A stretch of 64,000 bases of DNA from Sphaerisporangium melleum (GTDB lineage: Bacteria; Actinomycetota; Actinomycetes; Streptosporangiales; Streptosporangiaceae), in the NCBI RefSeq assembly GCF_014646695.1, contig NZ_BMNT01000006.1, positions 18,770-82,769 on the forward strand. Reading direction: 5' to 3'. This document shows, one piece after another, positions 1 to 9,062 of the stretch. Every line of letters starts with the position of its first letter. Within the stretch, counting starts at the first letter, position 1. The notes under the pieces were generated by a model. It was not told the DNA's origin, searched no databases, and worked only from the letters and a program-made list of their open reading frames with translations. A program made the position numbers and the translations under genes.

Positions 1-660
1 GACGTCGATCCCGCACGAGGGCGCGTCGCCCGAGACCGCGCGCCGCTCGTTGACCTCGGACCGGTCGATCTCGAGTTGGAACGACACCCACCAGCGCCCG
101 GCCTGCTCGCGGACGGTGGAGCCGATGACTCGAGCACGACCGTCAGTGATGCGGCCGGTCAGCCACGACATGTCCTCGAGCGTCGCCACCTTGCCGATGC
201 CGGGGAGGTGGGCCACTCGAGCCGAGACGGGGCGGGCGCGGTCGGCGTCATAGCGGAACCTCGAGCCGTGCTTACGCTTCCGCCAGTCCGGGAAGCCGAC
301 TTTGCGGCCTGCCCGCTTGCCGGATCTGGAGTCGAAGAAGTTCTTGAACCCGGCCGCGCGAACCCGGCACGCCTGCTTCGGTACCCGCGACGACAAGCCC
401 TCCTGGCCGAACCACGGGAACCGCTCGCGGTGCTCCAGACGCCACAACCGCTCGAGCGCGGGAGCCGACCACGGGACCGCAGTCAGGTCCTTGTCCGCGA
501 CGCCGTAGGTCTTCTCCGCCTCCCGCTGCTCGAGCGCGGCCTTCACCTTCTCGAGACAGAAGTTCTCGACCACCCTCGAGAGTCCGGCGTGCTGCCCGAG
601 CCGGGCACGCTGCTGGAGTGCCGGGGCGAGTTCCACACGGTAACCCTGACGGGCGGTCAC
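1..660 (-). CDS. tnpB: IS607-type TnpB RNA-guided nuclease, N-terminal part
   Basis: TnpB proteins are RNA-guided DNA nucleases carried by IS200/IS605 and IS607 transposons. The 220 residues present begin YRVELAP near residue 7, carry FRYD near residue 140 and LPGIGKV near residue 160, the usual TnpB N-terminal wedge/REC order. They end at the window edge with CGIDV, which should hold the first RuvC aspartate. The rest of RuvC, the zinc finger and the guide RNA end lie outside. The GTG start at 660 overlaps the tnpA stop (GTGA), so translation is probably coupled. Whether the nuclease is intact cannot be judged from here. Confidence 0.85.
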   Translation of the reverse strand, partial: MTARQGYRVELAPALQQRARLGQHAGLSRVVENFCLEKVKAALEQREAEKTYGVADKDLTAVPWSAPALERLWRLEHRERFPWFGQEGLSSRVPKQACRVRAAGFKNFFDSRSGKRAGRKVGFPDWRKRKHGSRFRYDADRARPVSARVAHLPGIGKVATLEDMSWLTGRITDGRARVIGSTVREQAGRWWVSFQLEIDRSEVNERRAVSGDAPSCGIDV

Positions 661-1226
661 GCTGCGTCCTTGGCGGCACGGAGGGCGGCCTTGGCCCTGC
701 GTGTGGCTGATCGGCGGCCGTACAAGCGGGCACAGAACCAGGTGAGAACCTCGGTCATGTCCCGCACCAGATCGTCGTCGACCTCGGCGTCATCGATCAC
801 TACGATGCGGCGTCCCGTCGCCTGGAGCGCGGCCGACAGGTGCTCCAGACCGAACCGCGTCAGCCGGTCACGATGCTCCACCACGATCACGGCCACGGAC
901 GGGTCACGCAGTAGCCGTGCCAGCTTGGGACGTTCACCGTTCAGCCCGGAGCCGACCTCGGTGACCACATCGGCCACGGTCAAACCCATGGCCGTCGCGG
1001 CGGTGACGACCCGGCCCGCCTGCCGCTCCAGGTCGGCTCCCTGGCCGGCACTGGACACCCGGCAGTACGCCACGGTGCGGGTGACGGTCTCGGCTGCTTG
1101 CTCGAGGACGAGATATCGGCCTGTAGCGGTCTTGACGACCGGGACCGGCATCTTCCCGTCCCGCGCCCACTGCCAGGCGGTCTGGTAGTGGACGCCGTTT
1201 CGCCGCGCCCACTCGGAAAGCTTCAC
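657..1226 (-). CDS. tnpA: IS607-family serine recombinase TnpA
   Basis: The protein has 189 residues, the normal size for IS607 transposases. Residues 1-45 form a MerR-like helix-turn-helix (EWARRNGVHYQTAWQW). Residues 50-185 form a serine recombinase domain with YCRVSS, whose Ser58 is the likely catalytic residue, and with VVEHRDRLTRFG downstream. IS607 elements excise as a circle and insert with little target specificity, without terminal inverted repeats. The GTG start at 1226 is preceded by AGGATC. It is the upstream partner of tnpB and overlaps it. The element's left end should lie between about 1230 and 1320 but no boundary is visible. Confidence 0.92.
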   Translation of the reverse strand: MKLSEWARRNGVHYQTAWQWARDGKMPVPVVKTATGRYLVLEQAAETVTRTVAYCRVSSAGQGADLERQAGRVVTAATAMGLTVADVVTEVGSGLNGERPKLARLLRDPSVAVIVVEHRDRLTRFGLEHLSAALQATGRRIVVIDDAEVDDDLVRDMTEVLTWFCARLYGRRSATRRAKAALRAAKDAA

Positions 1227-1391
1227 ACGCTGATGATCCTAGAGGGAAACCGAGAAACGCTGATAATTTCGCTAGCAGCCGAATCCCCCGCCTGAAGCGA
1301 GCGCACCGCCTCGCATCGCCGCACGCGCCGGGCCGGCGGCCGGCCCGGCCGGACGGGCGTCGCGGATGCCGCGGCACACGCTTCACGCGAT

Positions 1392-1418
1392 GGGCCTCCC
1401 CGGTCGCCGGGGAGGCCC
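1392..1418. terminator. Strong hairpin downstream of hyuB
   Basis: A perfect 12-bp stem (GGGCCTCCCCGG and its complement) closes a 3-base loop, 20 bases after the hyuB stop codon. There is no T-run on either side, so it may act as a factor-aided or bidirectional terminator. It separates the hydantoinase operon from the insertion element. Confidence 0.6.
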
Positions 1419-1437
1419 TCTCCCCTGTCCGGCCGGG

Positions 1438-3291
1438 TCACAGCAGGTCCACGTCGGCGTGCGGACGGCCGCCGGACAGCAGGGGGTAGCCGGGGCCGCG
1501 GTCGAAGAAGGCCACCGGCCCGGCGGCACGCAGCACGGCGCGCAGTTCCGCGGTGGCCGCCGCGTCGACCTGCGGCTCGCCCGCCGGGCCGGAAAGGACG
1601 ACGCCGTAGTCGTCGCGCGCGCCCTGCGGGGAGACCTTGCCGTCGCGTACGTCGGCGGCGACCAGCTCGGGGTCGCGGTCGAAGGGCGACCCCCAGCCGC
1701 CGCCCCCGGTGGTGCGCACCCGGATGACCTCGCCCGCCTTCACCGGGAAGTCGTCCACCAGCCCTTCCATCTCCTCCTCGCCGACGGTGACGACGAAGGG
1801 GCGTCCGGCCCGGCCGCCGTTCACCCCCCAGCAGGCAAGGATGGAACGGTCGGCGATGGACATGAACGACGCGTCGCGCAGCATGCGGATGTGCTTGTCG
1901 TACCCGAGCCCGCCCCGGTACAGGCCCGGCCCGCCGGAGTCGCACGCCAGGCCGAGCCGCTCGACGCGGAACGGCCAGCGGGCCTCGGCGAACTCCACCG
2001 GGATGTTGCGCGAGTCCGGCACGACGTGGATGGTGTCCTCGCCGTCGGCGTACCACCGTCCACCCGACCCGCCGCCGAGCACCTCGCGCATGAGGTACGG
2101 CCGGCCCTCCTCGTCCTCGCCGTACACGCCGGTGTAGCGGATCGTCTCCTGGTCGGCGGGCATCCGGCCGCCGGTGGCCTTGGCGAGCACCCCGGCGAGC
2201 ACGCCGAGCAGGCGCAGGATGACGAACGTGCGGGCGTTGGTGGGCGCGGGGAAGACCGGCGTGAGCAGGGTGCCCTTCTCCGGGAAGCGCATCTCGATCA
2301 GCGGCACCACGCCCTCGTTGACGTCCAGTTCGGCCATGCGCTCGGGCGTGTCGGCGAGGTTGCGCAGGATCGGCGCCAGCCACTTCTTCAGGAACACCCC
2401 GTCGGCGTAGTCGCCGGCGTGGTTGATCGGCCCCTTGGCCTGCGGCGAGGTGCCGGTGAAGTCGATGACCAGCGGCCGCTTCGCCGAGTGGTCGACGGTG
2501 AGGGTGATCCGCTGGGTGTGCAGGCGGGGCTGGTCGACGCCGTCGTGCTCGGCGTAGTCCTCCCAGACGTGCACCCCCTCGGGGATCTTGGCCAGCAGCT
2601 CGCGGCGGAAGGTCTCGGTGGTCTTGCCGATGATCGCGTCGAAGCACGCCTCGACCGCGGCCCTGCCGTACCGGTCGAACAGCTCCGCCAGGCGCCGGGC
2701 GCCCATCAGGCAGGCCGAGCACTCGGCGTCCAGGTCGCCGGCCAGCGAGTCGGGCATGCGGGAGTTCCTGGTCATGATGGTCAGCGCCGCCCGGTTGGGC
2801 ACGCCGCGGTCCCACAGCTTGATCGGCGGGACCATCAGCCCCTCCTCGAAGGCGCTGCGCGCGTGCGAGGGCATCGACCCGGGGACGGCGCCGCCGATGT
2901 CGTCGTGGTGGCCGAACGCCTGGACGAAGGCCACGACCTCGCCCCGGTGGAAGACCGGCACGGTCACGCACAGATCCGGGAGATGCCCGATGCCGCCTTC
3001 GGACAGGTAGACGTCGTTGTGGAAGAACACGTCGCCGGGGTTCATCTCGGCGATCGGGAAGTCGCGCACGATGGGCTGGACGAGCGCCGAGTACGACCGG
3101 CCGGTCAGCTTGCGCAGCCGCACGTCGTGGATGCCGGCCCGGAAGTCGTGCGCGTCGCGGATCATCGGCGAGCGGGCGGTGCGGGCGATCGCCGTCTCCA
3201 CCTCCATCTCGACCGAGGCGAGCGTGCCTTCGACGATCTCCACCAGCACCGGGTCCGCCGCCACGTCCGTGCCCTCCCCCTCGTCCGTCAC
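1438..3291 (-). CDS. hyuB: Hydantoinase B / 5-oxoprolinase family subunit
   Basis: The HyuB subunit works with HyuA in ATP-dependent opening of cyclic amides (N-methylhydantoinase, 5-oxoprolinase) or in related carboxylases. The 617-residue protein shows the family pattern: an N-terminal EVETAIARTARSPMIRD region, the PGDVFFHNDVY motif near residue 90, FGHHDDIGG near 130, and the glycine-rich C-terminal stretch GGGGWGSPFDRDPE. Its GTG start at 3291 overlaps the hyuA stop as GTGA, so the pair is translationally coupled. The substrate cannot be read from sequence. Nearby purine genes make a ureide or hydantoin plausible, but this is inference. Confidence 0.9.
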   Translation of the reverse strand: MTDEGEGTDVAADPVLVEIVEGTLASVEMEVETAIARTARSPMIRDAHDFRAGIHDVRLRKLTGRSYSALVQPIVRDFPIAEMNPGDVFFHNDVYLSEGGIGHLPDLCVTVPVFHRGEVVAFVQAFGHHDDIGGAVPGSMPSHARSAFEEGLMVPPIKLWDRGVPNRAALTIMTRNSRMPDSLAGDLDAECSACLMGARRLAELFDRYGRAAVEACFDAIIGKTTETFRRELLAKIPEGVHVWEDYAEHDGVDQPRLHTQRITLTVDHSAKRPLVIDFTGTSPQAKGPINHAGDYADGVFLKKWLAPILRNLADTPERMAELDVNEGVVPLIEMRFPEKGTLLTPVFPAPTNARTFVILRLLGVLAGVLAKATGGRMPADQETIRYTGVYGEDEEGRPYLMREVLGGGSGGRWYADGEDTIHVVPDSRNIPVEFAEARWPFRVERLGLACDSGGPGLYRGGLGYDKHIRMLRDASFMSIADRSILACWGVNGGRAGRPFVVTVGEEEMEGLVDDFPVKAGEVIRVRTTGGGGWGSPFDRDPELVAADVRDGKVSPQGARDDYGVVLSGPAGEPQVDAAATAELRAVLRAAGPVAFFDRGPGYPLLSGGRPHADVDLL

Positions 3292-5399
3292 GCGTCCGCT
3301 CCTTCCGCACCGGCTCTCGCGGTCCGCGCCGTCACCACCAGGTTCCCGTGCGCGTCGACCTCGGCGGCGAAGCCGGGGTGCAGCGGCAGGGTGGAGCCGT
3401 ACTCCTCGATGACGGCCGGCCCGTTGATCACCTCGCCGCGGCGCAGGTCGCCGCGGCGGTACACCGGCGCCGTCCACCAGCCGTCCTGGTGGGCCGGTGA
3501 GCCGGCGTCCTCCTCGAAGTACACCCGCCGCCGCCCGGCCGCACGATCCGGTCCCCCGGCGGCCGCGCGTGGGGAGTGCTCGGGCAGCTCACGCAGGGTG
3601 GGCCGGGTGATCGGGCCGATGCCGGAGACCCGCAGGTTGACCCACTCGACCGCGTGCCGCGGGTCGTCGCGGTAGCCGTACCCGTACAGCTTCAGGTGCG
3701 CGAGGTGGAACCGGTCGAGCACCTCGGCCCGCCACGCCTCGTCCACCGGGCCCGGCGGCGCGGGCACCCGCACCTCGTACGCCTGCCCGTAGTACCGCAG
3801 GTCGGCGCTGCGCGCGTACACGTGCCGCTCGCCGGGGAACCCCTCGCGGCGCAGCGCGGCGGCCGCCTCGGCCTCCAGCTCGCCGAAGATCCCCGCGGCC
3901 GTCTCCAGGGACGGCTCACGGGTGACGTGCGTGCGCACGTAGTCGTTCTTGACGTCCACCGTGAGCAGCCCGAACGCCGAGACGTTGCCCGGGTCGCGGG
4001 GCACGATGACGGCCGGCAGGGACAGGATGTCGATGAGCCGGCACACCAGCAGCGGTCCGGAGCCGCCGAAGGCGACCATCGGGAAGTCGCGCACGTCCAG
4101 GCCGCGCTTGACGGTGATCTGGCGGATGGCGTTCGACTGGTTGAAGGCGCTGATCTCCAGGATGCCGACGGCGGTGCGCTCGGGGGTCAGGCCGAGCTTG
4201 CCGGCCAGCTCCTCGACGGCGGCCCGCGCCGCGGCGGCGTCCAGCGGGATCTCCCCGCCGAGCAGGTGGGGCGGCACCCGGCCCAGGTAGACGTGCGCGT
4301 CGGTGACGGTGACCTCGGTGCCGCCCCTGCCGTAGCAGATCGGGCCGGGGTCGGCGCCCGCGGACCTCGGGCCGACCTTGAGCGTGCCCTCGGGGGAGAT
4401 CCAGGCGATGGAGCCGCCGCCGGCGCCGACCGTCACGATGTCGATCATCGGGATCTTGCACGGGTAACGCCCGACGGCGCCCTCGGTGGTCAGGGACGGC
4501 TCGCCGTCCACGACCACGGCGACGTCGGTCGAGGTACCGCCGCCGTCCAGGGTGATGACCGAGGGGCGGCCGGCGGTGCTCGCGATCAGCGCGGCGCCCA
4601 GCGCTCCCGCCGCCGGGCCGGACAGCACGGTGGTGATCGGCTGGTGGACCACCTCGGCCGCCGACAGCACCCCGCCGTTGCTCTTCATCACCGAGAACGG
4701 CATGCCAAGGCGCGCGGACAGCCCGGCGATGTAGCGGCGCATGATGGGCTTGACCGCCGCGTCCACCAGCGTCGTCACCGACCGCTCGTACTCACGGTAC
4801 TCACGCAGCACGTCGCTGGACAGCGACACGACGGCGTCGGGGTGCTCGCGTTCGAGGACGGCGCGCATGGCGTGCTCGTGGGCGGGGTCGGCGTAGGAGT
4901 GCAGGAAGCACACGCCGATGGCGGTGACGCCCCGCTCCCGGAACCACCGTGCCACTTCGGTGGCCTGCGCCTCGTCGAACGACCGCACCTCGCGGCCGAG
5001 GTGGTCGAGCCGGCCGCCGACGGTCTTCACCCGGTGGACCGGGACGATGCGCGGCGGCTTGACCCAGAAGTAGGAGTTGCCGTACCCGTCGGGGACGCTC
5101 TGCCGGGCGATCTCCAGGATGAACTCGAAACCCTCGGTGGTGACGAAGCCGAGGTCGACCGGACGGTCCTCCAGGAGCTGGTTGGTGGCCACCGTCGTCC
5201 CGTGCACGATGCCGGCGACATCGGACGGCACGCGGCCGGCGAGGATCTTGTGCACCCCGTTCATGAACCCCTCCGCCGGGTCGCCCGGGGTGGACGGGGT
5301 CTTGGTGGTGGTGATCTCACCGGTCCGCTCGTCCACCATGACGACGTCGGTGAACGTGCCCCCGGTGTCGACGCCGATGCGGACGCTGCTGCTGTGCAT
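3288..5399 (-). CDS. hyuA: Hydantoinase A / 5-oxoprolinase family subunit
   Basis: This is the ATP-binding partner of HyuB. The 703-residue product starts with the phosphate-binding motif GVDTGGTFTDVV near residue 8, carries HGTTVATNQLLE near 65, the hydantoinase-A core LDGGGTSTDVAVV near 290 and GAGGGSIAW near 325, and has a C-terminal DUF4910/acetone-carboxylase-like tail. The start is ATG at 5399, with GAAGG immediately upstream. The gene is divergent from the lipoprotein gene at 5668, leaving 268 bp for two promoters. N-methylhydantoinase, 5-oxoprolinase and acetophenone carboxylase subunits share this architecture, so the reaction remains open. Confidence 0.9.
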   Translation of the reverse strand: MHSSSVRIGVDTGGTFTDVVMVDERTGEITTTKTPSTPGDPAEGFMNGVHKILAGRVPSDVAGIVHGTTVATNQLLEDRPVDLGFVTTEGFEFILEIARQSVPDGYGNSYFWVKPPRIVPVHRVKTVGGRLDHLGREVRSFDEAQATEVARWFRERGVTAIGVCFLHSYADPAHEHAMRAVLEREHPDAVVSLSSDVLREYREYERSVTTLVDAAVKPIMRRYIAGLSARLGMPFSVMKSNGGVLSAAEVVHQPITTVLSGPAAGALGAALIASTAGRPSVITLDGGGTSTDVAVVVDGEPSLTTEGAVGRYPCKIPMIDIVTVGAGGGSIAWISPEGTLKVGPRSAGADPGPICYGRGGTEVTVTDAHVYLGRVPPHLLGGEIPLDAAAARAAVEELAGKLGLTPERTAVGILEISAFNQSNAIRQITVKRGLDVRDFPMVAFGGSGPLLVCRLIDILSLPAVIVPRDPGNVSAFGLLTVDVKNDYVRTHVTREPSLETAAGIFGELEAEAAAALRREGFPGERHVYARSADLRYYGQAYEVRVPAPPGPVDEAWRAEVLDRFHLAHLKLYGYGYRDDPRHAVEWVNLRVSGIGPITRPTLRELPEHSPRAAAGGPDRAAGRRRVYFEEDAGSPAHQDGWWTAPVYRRGDLRRGEVINGPAVIEEYGSTLPLHPGFAAEVDAHGNLVVTARTARAGAEGADA

Positions 5400-5667
5400 G
5401 CCTTCAGTGTGTACTGAACCCTTCCGGCGTCCGGAACCAGCGAGATCCGCCAAGAAATCGCACCTCCCTCGGCACCTTCCGCCCTGCGGCGCGCACGCAC
5501 CGCCCGATTCGCGTACCGGCTCACCCGCACACGCCGACCGCCCGCCCATCCACGTACCCGCCTGCCGGACCCGGTGGCGGCGGGCTCTCCCGGGTGCCCG
5601 CCGCGGCGGCGGAAAAGCGCATCGCGGGCCGCTGGAACCCGCCGGGCGCGCGAACGGTAGGAAGGGC

Positions 5668-7080
5668 ATGGAGCGACGCGATTTTCTGAGGTTCGCGGGC
5701 GGCCTTTCGGGTGCCGCCCTGCTCACCTCCTGCACGAGCGGCGGCACCGGCGCGAACGGCCGGAACGTCCCCCCGGACGGCCCCGGTCCGGCGACCGGCA
5801 CGCTCGGCGGCGCCGGCGGGCCGGCGTCCGGCGGGCACATCCTCTACGCCTCCATCGGAACGCGGGTGGCGGCCATCGACGCCGGGACGGGCGCCACGCT
5901 GTTCACCGCGGACCGGCCGGTGCCCGCGCCGGACTGGAGCCGCCTCTACACCGTGTCACCGGCGGGCGAGCTGCTGACGCTGGACGCCAGGTCCGGTGCT
6001 GTGACCGCCCGCACCACCGTTCCACCAGGTCTTGTCCCGCATGTGGTTTCGTCCATCGGGAACGCGGTCGCCCTGGCCGCTCCTCCCCCTGCCTCCCCGT
6101 ACGGAGCGCCGGCCGGGCGCACGGCCACCACCATGGTGATCGCGGCTCCGGACGGGCGGGAGGCGCCGAGGACCGTGCGGCTGGACGGCAACTTCCAGCC
6201 CGACGGCCTCAGCGCCGGCGGAGATGCCCTGTTCGTCCTGCAGTACCTCCCGGCGAAGGCACCGGAGTCCTACAAGGTCAAGCTGTACGACATGGAGCAG
6301 GGCAAGCTGTGGTCGCTGCTGACCAGGGACAAGCAGCCGGTGCCCGACAGCGTGGAGGAGACGATGCGCGGCGAGGGACGGCAGGCCGTGCTCGAACCCG
6401 GCTACCAGCGGCTCTACACCCTCTACACCCACCAGCCGGACCATCTGCACACCCGTGACCTGGTCGCCGGCCGCACCACCGGGGTGCACGCGTTCGTGCA
6501 CGTGCTCGACCTGGGCCAGCGATGGGCCTACTGCCTGGACCTTCCCGAGCCGTTCGGCCGGGCCCCGGCCGCGGCGCACACCCTCGCCGTCAGCGCCGGC
6601 GCGCTGTACGTGTACGAGAACGGGCACGGGACGCTCGTGCGGGCCGACACCTCGTCACTCACCATCACCACGACCCGGACGATCGGCGCCTCCGCCGCGA
6701 CCGCCGGAGCGGGAACGCCGTCCCCGGCCGAGTCCGGCGGGCCCGCCACGGGTGCCGGGACGGGGAGCGGCGCGTCCGCCGCGGTCTCCGGGGCGGCCGG
6801 TGACCTCGTCTACCTCGCGGCGGGCCAATCCCTGCGTGCCGTCGATCCGCGGTCGCTCGCCGTACGGCGCCGGTGGCACCTCCCGGCCCCCGCGCGGGGC
6901 GTCACGGTGACCGAGGACGGACGCGCAGTGTACGTGGGCGTGACCGACGCCGTCCTGCGCTTCGCCGGCCGCAAGGAGCCGGCCGGCGACCGGGAACGGC
7001 GGGACGGCGACGCCGCGGAGGCGGCCCGGCTGCCGGTCCCCGGACTCTCCCTGCTGCGCCACGCGGCCACGACGACATGA
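5668..7080 (+). CDS. Tat-exported lipoprotein with beta-propeller-like body
   Basis: The 470-residue product begins MERRDFLRFAGG followed by a hydrophobic stretch and LTSC. That is a twin-arginine signal ending in a lipobox, with Cys22 as the likely lipidated residue. The mature part alternates short beta-strand-like stretches with repeats such as AIDAGTGATLF, TLDARSGAV and AVDPRSLAVRRRW, as in PQQ/WD40-type propellers. A Thr/Ala/Gly-rich insert lies near residues 350-370. A strong ribosome site (GGTAGGAAGG) precedes the ATG. The family is not recognised, and a structural or binding role outside the membrane is the most that can be said. Confidence 0.75.
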   Translation: MERRDFLRFAGGLSGAALLTSCTSGGTGANGRNVPPDGPGPATGTLGGAGGPASGGHILYASIGTRVAAIDAGTGATLFTADRPVPAPDWSRLYTVSPAGELLTLDARSGAVTARTTVPPGLVPHVVSSIGNAVALAAPPPASPYGAPAGRTATTMVIAAPDGREAPRTVRLDGNFQPDGLSAGGDALFVLQYLPAKAPESYKVKLYDMEQGKLWSLLTRDKQPVPDSVEETMRGEGRQAVLEPGYQRLYTLYTHQPDHLHTRDLVAGRTTGVHAFVHVLDLGQRWAYCLDLPEPFGRAPAAAHTLAVSAGALYVYENGHGTLVRADTSSLTITTTRTIGASAATAGAGTPSPAESGGPATGAGTGSGASAAVSGAAGDLVYLAAGQSLRAVDPRSLAVRRRWHLPAPARGVTVTEDGRAVYVGVTDAVLRFAGRKEPAGDRERRDGDAAEAARLPVPGLSLLRHAATTT

Positions 7081-7204
7081 CCGGCACGCGGGCCGCAGGA
7101 GACCCCGAGACAGCCCCGGCCACGTATGGCAGACCCCAGACCCGAGCCCGTGATGGACACCGGACCGGCCGCAGGCGGGAGGCCGATCGGTATGCTGGCG
7201 GCCT

Positions 7205-7867
7205 GTGAGCGAACTGTCGGCCTTGTCCTTCACCCCCGCGCCCCCGCACCGCGACGCCGTGCTGAGGTTCTTCTACGGCCCGATGGACTGCGGCAAGTCC
7301 ACCCTCGCGCTGCAGATGAACTACAACCACGGCCGCCAGGGCAGGCGCGGCCTGGTGCTCACCAAGCACGACCGGTCGGGCGGCCCGCGGGTGACCAGCC
7401 GCATCGGCCTCGGCCTGTCCGCCGTGGAGGTCACCGAGGACCTGGACCTGGTGCGCCTGGTGCTGGCGCACGACCAGATCGACTACCTCATCTGCGACGA
7501 GGCGTGCTTCTACACCGTGGCCCAGATCGAGCAGCTCGCCGACCTGGTGGACGAGCACGGTGTGGACGTGTACGCCTTCGGGCTGGCGTCGGACTTCCGC
7601 TCGCGGATGTTCCCCGCCGCCCAGCGCCTGTTCGAGCTGGCCGACGAGGTGTGCCGGCTGCAGGTGGAGGTGCTGTGCTGGTGCGGCCGGCAGGGCCGGC
7701 TGAACGCCCGCGTCGTGGACGGGGTCATGGCGCGCACCGGAGAGCAGGTCGTGATCGCCGACACCGACGGCGCGCAGGTGCACTACCGCGTACTGTGCCG
7801 CCGCCACTACCGCACCGGCGACCTCGGCGCGCCCCATCCCGACCAGCTCACCGTCTCACCGGTCTGA
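7205..7867 (+). CDS. tdk: Thymidine kinase (type II, zinc-binding)
   Basis: This enzyme phosphorylates thymidine with ATP in the cytoplasm for nucleotide salvage. The 220-residue sequence has the Walker A motif GPMDCGKST (Lys31), the Walker B-like ICDEACFY near residue 98 in place of the usual DEAQF, and a zinc-ribbon with CWCGR near 158 and a later Cys-Arg-Arg-His near 198. The length fits type II thymidine kinases. The GTG at 7205 is the only start that places the P-loop at the usual distance. It stands alone on this strand. Confidence 0.93.
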   Translation: MSELSALSFTPAPPHRDAVLRFFYGPMDCGKSTLALQMNYNHGRQGRRGLVLTKHDRSGGPRVTSRIGLGLSAVEVTEDLDLVRLVLAHDQIDYLICDEACFYTVAQIEQLADLVDEHGVDVYAFGLASDFRSRMFPAAQRLFELADEVCRLQVEVLCWCGRQGRLNARVVDGVMARTGEQVVIADTDGAQVHYRVLCRRHYRTGDLGAPHPDQLTVSPV

Positions 7868-7936
7868 ACCCCGGTCAGCGCACCGCCCAGGCCATGACCG
7901 CGGCCGGCCTCGGCGGAGACACCTTGCGACCGGCCG

Positions 7937-8839
7937 TCAGGAGGCGGCGGCGATGTCGTCCATGCGGGAGGCGAGCTGGACCGGGTCGCCGCCGAGCAGC
8001 GCGGACGCCGCCCGCCACCAGGCGAACCACTCGCCGCTGCGCCACATCCAGTCGACGCGCTCGATCACGGCGACGACCTCGCCCTTGACCTGCCAGCGCC
8101 CGCCGGCCTGCTCGGCGGTGGCGCCGTGCCGCAGCGCCCACTGACGCAGGTACTCGGCCGCCTGCGCGTCCACGGTCTCGGCGTACGGGTCGGGGTCCTC
8201 GCCGGGCAGGGGGTGCGGGCCCAGCCCCGCCGCCACGCCCCAGCTCCACTGGGCCTCGGCGGCGCGTGAGTAGCGCAGCGAGGAGAAGTCGAGGTTGGAT
8301 CCCAGGGCGCCGTCCGGCCGTTCGACCACGACGGCGTCCAGCCGGCCGCCCGCGTCGAACGAGACGACCAGGCGATGGCCGGGGACGGCGTCGGCGGGCA
8401 GGTCGACCCGGTCCTCCGCCTGCCAGGAGTTGAGGTCCACCGACGTGATCGGCGGCCCCCAGGCGTCGTCGGCGCCGTCGTCGGCGATCCACGCCGCGAG
8501 CATCTCCAGAACGGTGAGGTCGGTCCATGGTTCGATGGCCGTGTTCGCCGCCAGCACCTCGTCCGGTGCGGGGATCTTGCCGCCGCGGCCGGACGTCCAC
8601 CAGTCCAGGCCGAGCGTCCGGGTGCCGACGAGCAGGCCGGCGATCGCGGCCAGCTCCGAGGATCTTCTGGTGAGCGCGGCGCCTCGCGCCAGTTCGGCGC
8701 AGTTCGCCGTGCGCTCGTCACCGAGCACGCTTCTGGCGTCGCTCAGCAGCAGTGCCGCCGTCGGGTGCCCCTCACCCAGCAGATCGTGGATGAGCCGGCG
8801 AGCCTCCGATCGAGCGTCCTCCGCACGGAACTCTCGCAT
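7937..8839 (-). CDS. Conserved hypothetical protein, Trp-rich C-terminus
   Basis: The 300-residue protein has no signal peptide or membrane segment and no recognised motif. The first 80 residues are helical and Ala/Leu-rich (SEARRLIHDLLGEGH). The middle holds beta-like stretches (RLVVSFDAGGRLDAVVVERPDG). The last 60 residues are rich in tryptophan (VDWMWRSGEWFAWWRA), resembling a binding surface. Codon bias is typical of the surrounding genes, so the reading frame is probably real. It is convergent with tdk, with 69 bp between the stops. No function is proposed. Confidence 0.7.
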   Translation of the reverse strand: MREFRAEDARSEARRLIHDLLGEGHPTAALLLSDARSVLGDERTANCAELARGAALTRRSSELAAIAGLLVGTRTLGLDWWTSGRGGKIPAPDEVLAANTAIEPWTDLTVLEMLAAWIADDGADDAWGPPITSVDLNSWQAEDRVDLPADAVPGHRLVVSFDAGGRLDAVVVERPDGALGSNLDFSSLRYSRAAEAQWSWGVAAGLGPHPLPGEDPDPYAETVDAQAAEYLRQWALRHGATAEQAGGRWQVKGEVVAVIERVDWMWRSGEWFAWWRAASALLGGDPVQLASRMDDIAAAS

Positions 8840-9062
8840 ATCCCCACGTTACGCCCGGAGATCCGCTCCCGCGAGCACTTGTCATGTTCCTGTGACGCAC
8901 TGCCCGATGACCTGGCCGAGCCCTGCCGGGGTCCCCCCCGACACGCTCCCGGAACCAACGTGTGCACGCCGTCCGCCGGCCCTGGCCGGCCCTCGAACGG
9001 CGGCCGCGGCCCGGGAAGGTGCCCGGCGGGAGCGTGAGAACGGGATGGGGAGGCTGCGCCGA

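Noticed and set aside
1223-3310. Very long Arg/Gly/Pro-rich frames opposite or out of phase with hyuB
   Set aside because: They lack conserved motifs and match the third-position GC artefact of this DNA; hyuB has full family motifs.
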